Source of the DNA: Dehalococcoidia bacterium
GTDB lineage: Bacteria > Chloroflexota > Dehalococcoidia > Bin125
NCBI GenBank assembly: GCA_022825265.1
Contig: JAJDXE010000010.1
Coordinates: 620,001-684,000 of the forward strand
Direction of reading: 5' to 3'
Length of the DNA stretch: 64,000 nucleotides
Of the stretch, positions 24,938-32,349 are shown piece by piece; position 1 is the first letter of the stretch, and the number at the start of each line of letters is the position of its first letter. Position numbers and translations under genes: made by a program. The notes under the pieces were generated by a model. The model saw only the letters and a list, made by a program, of their open reading frames with translations. It did not search any database and had not been told where the DNA came from.

Positions 24938-25603
24938 ATGAAGAGAACACGACTGTGGTTTGGAGCGCTGGGGCTGGTCGTCTCGGCGGCGCTGCTCGCC
25001 GCTTGCGGCGGCGGTGACGGCAGCGAGCAATCGGCGGCGGAGGCTCAGCAGTCCGAACAGATTGAACAGGCTCAGCCGGAGGCTCGGGTGCAGGTGATCC
25101 GCGATCGGGCGTCCCTGGGCCGCGCCGACGCGCCTGTGGTGATCCAGGAGTACTCGGACTTCCTTTGAGGCGGCTGCCGCCGCTTCGCGACCCAGGTTGG
25201 GCCGCAAATCGAGAAAGAGCTGATCGAGACCGGACTGGCGCGGTTCGAGTACCGCCACATCATCAATCACGGGCTGCCGTCCGAGATGGCCTCGCTGGCG
25301 ACCGAATGCGCCGGCGACCAGGACGCCTGGTGGGAGTTTCACGACTTCTACTTCGAGGGTCCCGGTCGCGACGCCTACACGCGGGACGGCGCAATCGCCG
25401 TGGCGGCCGACTTCGGCCTCGACACGGATCAGTTCGCCCAGTGCATCGACGATGGGGCGCACCTCGATCGGATCTACGAGCAGCACACGGACGCGGTCTC
25501 GAGGGGTCTGTCGAGCACGCCCACAATCCTGGTCAACGGCGAGCGCGGTCCAACCACGGCGGACGCGCTGATCGAACTGGTCAAGGAGCTGGCCGAGGGC
25601 TAG
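24938..25603 (+). CDS. DsbA-like lipoprotein with predicted selenocysteine (array member 4)
   Basis: 221 residues with Sec at codon 77 (TGA 25166-25168). It begins two bases after member 3 and has a strong GGAGGG leader. The lipobox is LLAAC (Cys23) and the linker is short (about 25 residues). The active site is VIQEYSDFL-U-GGC-RRFATQVGP. It keeps the ATECAGDQDAWWEFHDFY block and the STPTILVNG cis-Pro loop. This member has the shortest linker and its hairpin shows a T-A to C-G change on both arms. The gene is the last of the array and is followed by about 180 noncoding bases. Confidence 0.87.
25187..25205 (+). promoter_or_regulatory. Putative SECIS hairpin 4
   Basis: gcgaccca-ggt-tgggccgc, an 8-bp stem with one mismatch and a GGT loop, 18 bases after the TGA. 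Compared with hairpins 2 and 3, stem position 6 changes from T-A to C-G on both arms, a compensatory change that supports the RNA structure. Confidence 0.8.
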
Positions 25604-25704
25604 GGATGTAGGACCTCCCCCAGTAGGGGAGATATTGAGTCGTCCACCTTGTCCACAAATTGTGCTCATTTGCGCTTTTGAGTCGTGGATGACCTGGATT
25701 GGAC

Positions 25705-25734
25705 TTGACTTCTTAGAACGCTTCTTCTCATACT
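25705..25734 (+). promoter_or_regulatory. Possible promoter of the portal-like gene
   Basis: ttgact, 18 bases, catact. The -35 is close to the sigma-70 consensus, and the -10 is four of six. It lies about 50 bases before the ATG at 25783, in the stretch after the selenoprotein array. Confidence 0.35.
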
Positions 25735-25782
25735 GAGTGCAGGTACGCAGAACTGGCATTCATGTATTGAAGGAGTAGTCCG

Positions 25783-27825
25783 ATGGTTTCTCTTGCGCAC
25801 GATGCGCCGATTGCGGCCGAAGAGTCGGCGGCGGCGATCCTGGCGACGACCCTCTCGGAGGCAGATCTGAACCACATGCTGGGTCAGCTTGGCGGTGGGC
25901 GGTCGTCGGGAGGGGCGTTGAGCCGATTCTCGGCGTTGCATGAGCGGATCCGGGTTCGCGAGGCTCACCTGTACAACGCGCCGGAGGCGGATCCTCGCTT
26001 TACGTCGAAGCACCTCGAGGCCGATCCCTGGCAGACGGATTTGCCGCGTCGGACGTGGTCGCAGTTGCGGCAGCGGCTGACGGAGCATCCGTTGCGGGTG
26101 CATGTCGAGCCGCCGGATGATTCGCCGGCGGCGCGCCAGGCGGCGGACAACCTGGAGCATGTCCTGGAGCTCGGTCTGCGGCAGGTCGAGGAGCGCTCGC
26201 ACCTGTCGCTGCAGGCCGACCTCGGCTACGGACAGGTCTGTCTCTGCTTCGGCGTGCTGCACTGGCAGCGGGCGGCCGATCGGTTGCCGTCGCTGCCGGC
26301 GCGCGAGCAGCGGGGCTCGCGGCCGGAGCATCCCGAGGAGCGGCGGCGCTTTCGCCGGGCGCGCTCGGAGGATGGTCCCTCGCTGCCCTGGATCGAGACC
26401 GAGGCGAGCCGCACGGACCGCGATCGGCAGCGCCAGGCGGCGGCCGGATTTCCCTGGGACGTCGAGGTGATTCGACCGGACCAGTTCGCGTTCGTCGAGG
26501 ACCACGGCTCGGGCAACGGGCTGGGGCTGGCGGTCGTCGTGCGCGAGGTCGGGATGTTCGAGTATCGCGACCGCCTGCGCGAGCAGGATGGGCTGGATCT
26601 GCGGATGAGCGCAATCGCGGGCGAGCGGTCGCTGGCGATCTCACGGGCGGTGGAGGCTCCGCTGCCGGAGGAACCGTCCGGCGCGGGCTGGGGCGATCGG
26701 GTTCGGGTGGCCTCGCTGTGGACGCGGTCGGAGTACTACGAGCTGGCGGCGCTGGAAGGAACGGCGGTCGGGAATGCGCGCGGATCGGACGACAAGCTGC
26801 GGCACGAGTGGACGCTGATCAAGTCGCATCCGCATCCGTATGAGATGCCGCCGTTCGCGATCGCCGAGGCGGACACGAACGACCACCCGGACATGGTGCG
26901 TCGCTGGGAGCCGACGATGGAGGGCATCTACCGGGCCAAGCCGAGCTACGACCATGAGCGCTCGCTGGGGCGCTACCTGGCCGAGCAGACGGCGATCCCG
27001 ATCTACTGGGTCCAGCTCGCCAACGGTTCGTATCAGAACGATGACGACGGCAACCGGCTCAAGCTGACGCCGGGCGCCGCCGAGACTCATGTGCTGCCCG
27101 AGGGCGCCTCGTTGCATCGCGTCGAGTTCGGCGTCGATCCGGCGTTCGTGGAGTTCCTGCGCATGTCGCACGAGGAGCTGATCTCGGCGGCCCCGGACTC
27201 GGGATCGGTGGAGCGCGGCGAGATCGGGCCGACGACCCAGCCGCACACGCTGAACCTGTTGCTGGGTTCACGCAGTCTGCAGGTGCAGCAGCTCAAGCGG
27301 GCGCAGACGAAAGCGGTCTGCGTGATGCTGCGCAACATGGCGCTGGTCATGTCGAAGCCGCTCTCGGCCGGTGGATTCGGCGCGCCGATCTGGGTCTTCG
27401 CCAAGGGCGAAAACGGACGGCTGCGGCGGCGCGAAACGGTCTGCGTCGAGCCGTCGCTGATCCCCTCGCTGGACATTGAGGTCTGGATCGACCCGTACTC
27501 GTCGGCGCAGCGGATCGCGGTGCAGGAGCACGGCCGGGCGCGGCTCAACGATCCGCTCGATCCGCTGGATCAGCGGGGCTACCTCGAGCAGTACATCGGG
27601 GAGGAGCACGCCGAGCAGGTGCTGACCCGGCACCGGCAGTGGCGCATGGAACAGGCGCGGTTCGAGCGGGAGATCAGCGAGGCTCGGGGTGATCGCGCAT
27701 CAGGGTCGGGGGAGGCGTCGACGAACGGCAAGCCGCAGGTGGCGGAGTCGAGCCGGCTCTCCGGACATCTGGCTCCGCTGGGCCGCCTGACCTCGGCGGA
27801 CGACGATCGCACGATCAACCCGTAA
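25783..27825 (+). CDS. Phage portal-like protein
   Basis: 680 residues with a GAAGGAG leader. There is no membrane helix or signal. The body has long helix-rich and charged segments (for example VARGLR-like and MSHEELISAAP) together with Trp/Tyr-rich strands, consistent with the large portal proteins of tailed phages. A C-terminal stretch (about residues 600-640, ARFEREISEARGDRA) is a charged helix of the kind that forms the portal crown. The following small zinc finger is Com-like, also phage-associated. The portal assignment fits size, composition and neighbours, but I see no diagnostic motif. Terminase and capsid genes are 8-19 kb away on the other strand. Confidence 0.6.
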   Translation: MVSLAHDAPIAAEESAAAILATTLSEADLNHMLGQLGGGRSSGGALSRFSALHERIRVREAHLYNAPEADPRFTSKHLEADPWQTDLPRRTWSQLRQRLTEHPLRVHVEPPDDSPAARQAADNLEHVLELGLRQVEERSHLSLQADLGYGQVCLCFGVLHWQRAADRLPSLPAREQRGSRPEHPEERRRFRRARSEDGPSLPWIETEASRTDRDRQRQAAAGFPWDVEVIRPDQFAFVEDHGSGNGLGLAVVVREVGMFEYRDRLREQDGLDLRMSAIAGERSLAISRAVEAPLPEEPSGAGWGDRVRVASLWTRSEYYELAALEGTAVGNARGSDDKLRHEWTLIKSHPHPYEMPPFAIAEADTNDHPDMVRRWEPTMEGIYRAKPSYDHERSLGRYLAEQTAIPIYWVQLANGSYQNDDDGNRLKLTPGAAETHVLPEGASLHRVEFGVDPAFVEFLRMSHEELISAAPDSGSVERGEIGPTTQPHTLNLLLGSRSLQVQQLKRAQTKAVCVMLRNMALVMSKPLSAGGFGAPIWVFAKGENGRLRRRETVCVEPSLIPSLDIEVWIDPYSSAQRIAVQEHGRARLNDPLDPLDQRGYLEQYIGEEHAEQVLTRHRQWRMEQARFEREISEARGDRASGSGEASTNGKPQVAESSRLSGHLAPLGRLTSADDDRTINP

Positions 27826-27889
27826 CAACAGGCCCGAGACACAGGTCTGTAACGAACAACAAGAAAAACAGGACGAAGAGGAGGAGTGA

Positions 27890-28060
27890 ATGGCGCAAAC
27901 ACATGAGATCCGCTGTACGAACCCGGAGTGTCCAAGCCGCAAACACCAGGAGCACGGAGCGCTCGCCTGCCGGGTGGAGGAGCACCCGGACCACATGACG
28001 ATCGTCTGGAAGTGTCGGAGGTGCAAGCGAGGCCAGCGGACTCCGCTGCCGAAGCTCTAG
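27890..28060 (+). CDS. Com-like zinc-finger protein
   Basis: 56 residues from the ATG at 27890, with a GAGGAG leader. Two cysteine pairs are visible: C-x4-C near residue 9 (RCTNPEC) and C-x2-C near residue 44 (WKCRRCKRG), separated by His/Glu-rich residues, which gives a single treble-clef or ribbon-type zinc site. Phage Mu Com has this size and spacing and activates translation of mom. Here no mom gene follows. It lies 64 bases after the portal-like gene and is followed by a palindrome. Other small zinc ribbons cannot be excluded. Confidence 0.5.
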   Translation: MAQTHEIRCTNPECPSRKHQEHGALACRVEEHPDHMTIVWKCRRCKRGQRTPLPKL

Positions 28061-28066
28061 CCCAGT

Positions 28067-28090
28067 CCCCTCTCCCCGAGGGAGAAGGGG
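28067..28090. terminator. Palindrome between convergent genes
   Basis: cccctctccc-cga-gggagaagggg lies between the stop of the zinc-finger gene and the stop of recF. It probably ends transcription from both sides and resembles the family C repeats. Confidence 0.55.
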
Positions 28091-29242
28091 TTAACTCCCG
28101 CGATCTAAGCGCAGTTCTGCGTCGGCGATGGTGTAGGAGGCGGCCAACTCGGTCGGCTGGAAGGGGATGACCGCGGGGTCGGCGGTGGTCAGGATGACCT
28201 GCTCGACCGCCGCGACGGCCTCGGCGGTTCGCTCGCGGCGGGCTGGGTCGAGCTCGCTGAAGACGTCGTCGAGCAGGAGGATCGGCGAGTCGGCGGACTG
28301 GGCGGCGAGGTAGTCGGCCTCGGCCAGGCGCATGCTGAGTGCGGCGGCTCGTTGTTGGGCTCGCGAGGCGAAGTTGGCGGCCGGACGGCCGTCGAGGTCG
28401 ATCAGCAGGTCGTCCCGGTGCGGGCCGACGGAGGTCGAGCCTCGGGCGAGGTCGCGAGGGCGGGACTCGCGCAGCGTCTGCGAGTCGGCCGGCTGGTAGG
28501 TGAGGCTGAGGCTCTCGGCCGGATCGTCGGGCGCGCGCAGTCCCACGTGCCGGGCGGCGGCGAGGTCCGACAGGGTCTGGCCCGCCTCGGAGCGGGCGCT
28601 CCAGATCTGCTCGGCCGAGGACTCGAGCATCTCATCCCATTGCTGCAGCTCGGACTCGTAGGCCCGACCCTCGGCGATCAGTTTGAGCAGCGCGTTGCGC
28701 TGGCTGAGCGTGCGCTGGTAGCGGCTGAGATTGCTCGCGTGGGAGCGGTGGAGCTGTCCGATGGCGACGTCGAGGTAGCGTCGGCGGACCGAGGATGAGC
28801 CGGTGAGCAGGTCGAGGTCGAGGGTCGTGAACTGCACCGCGCGGATCGCGCCGAGCGCTTCGGCGGCTCGGCGGTTGACGCCGTTGACGCGAATCCGCTT
28901 GCTGGTCAGCGGCGCGCCCGATCGTTGGCGGCCCGCGCCGGCAGTGCCGGCGGCGCCTCCGGCGCGGGCGGCCAGCGCGATCTCGACCTCGATCGGTTCC
29001 GAGTCGGCGAGGGCCGTCGCGGCGACTCGCATGACCTGTGGCTCGTCCGCCTCCCAGCGGATCAGTTCGCCCTCGGTCTGGGCGCGGGTCGAGCGCAGCG
29101 AGGCGAGCATGTAGATGGCCTCGACCAGGTTGGATTTGCCGGCGGCGTTGGCGCCGCTGACCAGCGTGATGCCGGGTCCAAGGTCCAGCCCAAGCTCAGC
29201 CCAGGATCGGAAGTTGGAGAGTTGCAGACGCGTGATGTGCAC
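28091..29242 (-). CDS. recF: DNA replication and repair protein RecF
   Basis: 383 residues from a GTG at 29242 (MHITRLQLSNFRS, the usual RecF opening). The Walker A loop is GANAAGKSN at residues 30-38, the ABC-type signature region is STSVGPHRDD, and Walker B is ILLLDDVFSELDP. RecF is an SMC-like ATPase that helps load RecA at gapped DNA through RecOR. RecF genes usually sit beside dnaA/dnaN/gyrB; none is next to this one here. A low-complexity Gly/Ala segment near residue 100 (AARAGGAAGTAGAGRQ) is an insertion compared with typical RecF. Confidence 0.9.
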   Translation of the reverse strand: MHITRLQLSNFRSWAELGLDLGPGITLVSGANAAGKSNLVEAIYMLASLRSTRAQTEGELIRWEADEPQVMRVAATALADSEPIEVEIALAARAGGAAGTAGAGRQRSGAPLTSKRIRVNGVNRRAAEALGAIRAVQFTTLDLDLLTGSSSVRRRYLDVAIGQLHRSHASNLSRYQRTLSQRNALLKLIAEGRAYESELQQWDEMLESSAEQIWSARSEAGQTLSDLAAARHVGLRAPDDPAESLSLTYQPADSQTLRESRPRDLARGSTSVGPHRDDLLIDLDGRPAANFASRAQQRAAALSMRLAEADYLAAQSADSPILLLDDVFSELDPARRERTAEAVAAVEQVILTTADPAVIPFQPTELAASYTIADAELRLDRGS

Positions 29243-29263
29243 ACGTCGGAGTCTATGGCTCGG

Positions 29264-29569
29264 TCAGCCCCAGACGGCGATCGCGGTCATGATGGCAGCG
29301 GTCGCCGCGAGAATGACCGTGACGATGGCCGCGAACAAGCGCCACGCGAGAGCGCTCATGTCCGAGCGCAGTTGTTGCATCTCCGAGCGCAGTTGCTGTA
29401 TGTCCGAGCGCAGTGCGTGGTACTCATCGCGGACATTCGCTTCCTTGGCCAATCCTTCTCGGGCTGCCTCGGCTGTCGCTTCACTCGCTTCGTCGAGCGC
29501 ATCGGTCTGCTCTTCCGTGAAGCCGGTGGCGCGTAATCGTCGGCGAAGCGTGACGGGGAGGAGAGCCAT
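29264..29569 (-). CDS. Coiled-coil protein with C-terminal membrane helix
   Basis: 101 residues from the ATG at 29569. The N-terminus (LLPVTLRRRLRATGFTEEQTDALDEASE) is followed by a strong coiled coil with repeats of LRSDIQQLRSEMQQLRSDM and a C-terminal membrane helix (IVTVILAATAAIMTAIAVW). It belongs with the small proteins at 15654, 15933 and 32138 (DUF1640/CCDC90-like). A GGGGAGGAGA leader precedes the ATG. The upstream neighbour is divergent (diiron protein). The role is unknown. Confidence 0.65.
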   Translation of the reverse strand: MALLPVTLRRRLRATGFTEEQTDALDEASEATAEAAREGLAKEANVRDEYHALRSDIQQLRSEMQQLRSDMSALAWRLFAAIVTVILAATAAIMTAIAVWG

Positions 29570-29674
29570 GGTTGCATTGTATCCACGGTCTGATTGGCTG
29601 CACCGATCGGGGCCGTCGTGTACCATGCCCCAAACGCCTACGCGGACCTCCCCGCCAATCTCTGGAGTGTTTTG

Positions 29675-30721
29675 ATGGCCACGATTCAGCACGATGTCCC
29701 CGGAATCAACCTCGACTGGCTGAACGTCGATACCGACCAGGGCATGGAGATCGAGACCGGACGCAAGGGTCTGACGCTGGAGACCATCAACCAGATGACC
29801 TACGGCGTCGACGACCGCGACGAAGCGCGTCAGCGCCAGTGGGCGCCGCGCGGCGCCGCCGCCGACCCGCGTTCGCCCTCGAACAGCGTCCAGCACCTGA
29901 ACAAGGCGGACGTCTGGACCGAGTCGGCGATGCTGCTCTACGAAGAGGCGCTCCAGCGTCAGTGGTCTTCGGCGCGCGACATCCCCTGGGACACCATTGA
30001 TGAGCTGTCGCCCGACCTCGAACACGCGATGTGCACGCTCTGCACCTTCCTGACCCAGGTCGAGTTCATCGCCGGCGACGTGCCGGGACGCTTCCTCGAG
30101 CAGATTCACCCCGAGTTCTTCGAGTCGCAGCTCTTCCTCGGCACCCAGCTGATGGACGAAGCCCGCCACCTCGACGTCTTCCGCAAGCGCACGCTGATCA
30201 ACGGCGGCGGCATGTCGGGCGCGGGCCTCGGCGCGGTGCAGCTGCTGGGCTCCGACGACTTCACCGAGATGACGGCGCTGCTCCACCTCGTGGGCGAGGG
30301 CTTCGTGCAGACGCTCTTCCGCATGGGCGAGCTGATCTCGCAGAACGAGGCCGAGAAGCGCATGTTCCGGCTCTCCGCCCAGGACGAGTCGCGTCACCTC
30401 GCCTTCGGCGTCACCCACCTCAAGTACACCGTCGAGACCGAGCCCTGGCGCAAGGAAGAACTGCACCACATCCTCGACATGCAGGAAGCACTGCTGACCC
30501 AGTCGCAGCAGACATCGCTGACCACCAACCCGCTCACGGGCGAGGCGCTGGCGATTCTCTCCGGCGGCGGCATCGAGCACCTCGACGAGGGCTACAACAT
30601 GGTCATGCTGATGCGCCGCAAGCAGTTCATCGAGTACGCGCACCGACTGGAAGTGATCGGGCTGGACCGCTCCGACCGCTTCGCGCCGGAGGTCCGCGCG
30701 CTGCTCGGCGAGGACAACTAG
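29675..30721 (+). CDS. Ferritin-like diiron protein with intact metal motifs
   Basis: 348 residues from the ATG at 29675. Ligand-type motifs are clear: Glu162-x2-His165 (DEARHLDVF), Glu208 (VGEGF) and Glu238-x2-His241 (DESRHLAFG), the arrangement seen in R2, bacterial multicomponent monooxygenases and AurF-like oxygenases. The WTESAMLLYEEALQRQW helix precedes them. It should bind two irons and activate oxygen, or scavenge peroxide. The next gene is a paralogue lacking most of these residues. No electron-transfer partner is nearby. Confidence 0.8.
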   Translation: MATIQHDVPGINLDWLNVDTDQGMEIETGRKGLTLETINQMTYGVDDRDEARQRQWAPRGAAADPRSPSNSVQHLNKADVWTESAMLLYEEALQRQWSSARDIPWDTIDELSPDLEHAMCTLCTFLTQVEFIAGDVPGRFLEQIHPEFFESQLFLGTQLMDEARHLDVFRKRTLINGGGMSGAGLGAVQLLGSDDFTEMTALLHLVGEGFVQTLFRMGELISQNEAEKRMFRLSAQDESRHLAFGVTHLKYTVETEPWRKEELHHILDMQEALLTQSQQTSLTTNPLTGEALAILSGGGIEHLDEGYNMVMLMRRKQFIEYAHRLEVIGLDRSDRFAPEVRALLGEDN

Positions 30722-30829
30722 CCGACTGCTCCGTAACGCGGAGCGCAGGAACGAAACGATTCGACGGCCGCGCATCGTGCGCGGTCGTCGCTGCATTCAG
30801 GCAACGCGACAACGATTTCGGGAGTCCCC

Positions 30830-32068
30830 ATGGAACTGTCCACCACGACCAAAGTGCGCGCCAGGAAGGCCGGTTGGTCGGATGAACTGCTCGAGCGGAT
30901 TGAAGGCTCGGCGGCGACCGACCAGCAGGTTGAAAATCTGGCTCGCGGCGCGCTGAGCGAAGCGAAGATCAACGGCTGGCTGGACTTCCTCGAGAACCAT
31001 CCCGACAACCCCTTCTCGGCCGCGCCGTTCAACATCTTCAAGACGCCCGCCGAGGTCGGACTCAAAGCGACGCCGGGTCCCGACGGCCTGCGACTGCGCG
31101 ACATCAACATCGGCAGCTACGGCGTCGTCCCCGACCAGTGGGACCTGCCCAACGACGCGCCGCGCGGCACCGAGTCGACCGGCCAGATCATGGCCGCCGG
31201 CTACTCGATCTTCGACAAGGCCGAGGTCTGGTCGGAAAACGCGGTCGACCTCTATGAGGACGCGATCAAAGAGCGCTGGACGCCGGCGACCGAACTCGAC
31301 TGGGAGAACGGTCTTGCGGACCTGCCGGAAGAGCTGGAGCGCGCCGTTGGTCAGATCTGCACCGTCTACTCCAACAACGGACTGGTTGAGCAGAAGATCA
31401 TCGGCCGCTGGCTGGAGGAGATCTCCTACGGCTTCCACGAGGTCAAGCTCTTCCTGGCGACCCAGGCTTACGACGCCGGGCGCAAGGTCGAGGTGTTGCG
31501 CAAGCGCGCGCTGATCAACGGCGGCGGACTCGGGCAGGCGCCGCTGGGCCAGATCTACCGAGGCTGGTACCAGGGCCTGACCTTCACCGACATGATCATC
31601 GCGCTCGACGTGGTCTACAAGAGCTACGAAGTGGCGCTGTTCGAATCGGCGGCCGAGTGGGCCCAGACCGATGTCGAGCGTGACATCTTCGCGCGGATCG
31701 CGAACGACTCGCGCCGCCACCTGGACTACGGCCTGGGGCACCTGGAGTGGTACGCCCGCTACAAGCCCGAAGCCGACAAGCGACTGGGCATCCAGTTCCT
31801 GCGCGCCGAAGCCGCGCTGGTGCAGGAAATGCGGCTCTCGACGACCGAGCGTGAAGCGTTGATCGTCCTGATGGCCGGCGGCGTCGAGAATCTACAGGCC
31901 GGGGTCGACAAGCTGAAGACCCTCCGCCAGCGGCAGTACGACGCCTACCTGGAGAACCTGGCCTCGATCAACTTCGACCGGCCGACGGTGCATCCGGGTC
32001 TGCTGGGGCAGATCAAGGACCCGCTCGAAGGCGGGATCGTCGCAGTCCGCGCGGTGGCGCAGAACTAA
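30830..32068 (+). CDS. Ferritin-like paralogue with lost metal ligands
   Basis: 412 residues. It aligns throughout with the upstream diiron protein, including FLATQAYDAGRKVEVLRKR against FLGTQLMDEARHLDVFRKR. At the ligand positions Glu162 becomes Ala and His165 becomes Lys, Glu208 becomes Lys, and Glu238 becomes Ser, while the following His is kept. A diiron centre is therefore unlikely. It has about 65 extra residues at the N-terminus. The pair resembles active/inactive subunit pairs of diiron monooxygenases, so a heteromeric complex is a plausible reading. Confidence 0.75.
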   Translation: MELSTTTKVRARKAGWSDELLERIEGSAATDQQVENLARGALSEAKINGWLDFLENHPDNPFSAAPFNIFKTPAEVGLKATPGPDGLRLRDINIGSYGVVPDQWDLPNDAPRGTESTGQIMAAGYSIFDKAEVWSENAVDLYEDAIKERWTPATELDWENGLADLPEELERAVGQICTVYSNNGLVEQKIIGRWLEEISYGFHEVKLFLATQAYDAGRKVEVLRKRALINGGGLGQAPLGQIYRGWYQGLTFTDMIIALDVVYKSYEVALFESAAEWAQTDVERDIFARIANDSRRHLDYGLGHLEWYARYKPEADKRLGIQFLRAEAALVQEMRLSTTEREALIVLMAGGVENLQAGVDKLKTLRQRQYDAYLENLASINFDRPTVHPGLLGQIKDPLEGGIVAVRAVAQN

Positions 32069-32137
32069 GCCCCTGCTCGCTCGCCGCGTTCCAGCGCCTG
32101 GCTCCCTTCTGTACACTCGTAACCGAAGGAGCGGACT

Positions 32138-32320
32138 GTGGACCGGATGACGATGGCGAATGAAGCAACGCAGGGGCACGCCACGAACGAGGCGCTCAAG
32201 GCTACAGAGGCACGACTGGCAAGGCTGATCGCCGAGTCGGAAGTTCACCAGATGCGCTGGTCTTTGGCCTTGTGGGGCCTCGCAATCGCCGCGATCACGA
32301 TCCTCAATAGAGTCCTTTAG
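32138..32320 (+). CDS. Small coiled-coil membrane protein
   Basis: 60 residues from the GTG at 32138, chosen because AAGGAG lies six bases upstream. A charged helix (EALKATEARLARLIAESEVHQ) precedes one membrane helix (SLALWGLAIAAITILNRVL). It is a shorter relative of the coiled-coil membrane proteins at 15654, 15933 and 29264. It is in the same direction as the diiron genes but is not clearly part of their unit. Confidence 0.55.
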   Translation: MDRMTMANEATQGHATNEALKATEARLARLIAESEVHQMRWSLALWGLAIAAITILNRVL

Positions 32321-32349
32321 GGCGAAGAGCGCCCACCCACTACGAGCAT

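Noticed and set aside
22744..25168. Reading the four TGA codons as true stops or frameshift decay
   Set aside because: All four are at the same active-site position, the frame stays open afterwards with intact fold motifs, and there is no run of other lesions.
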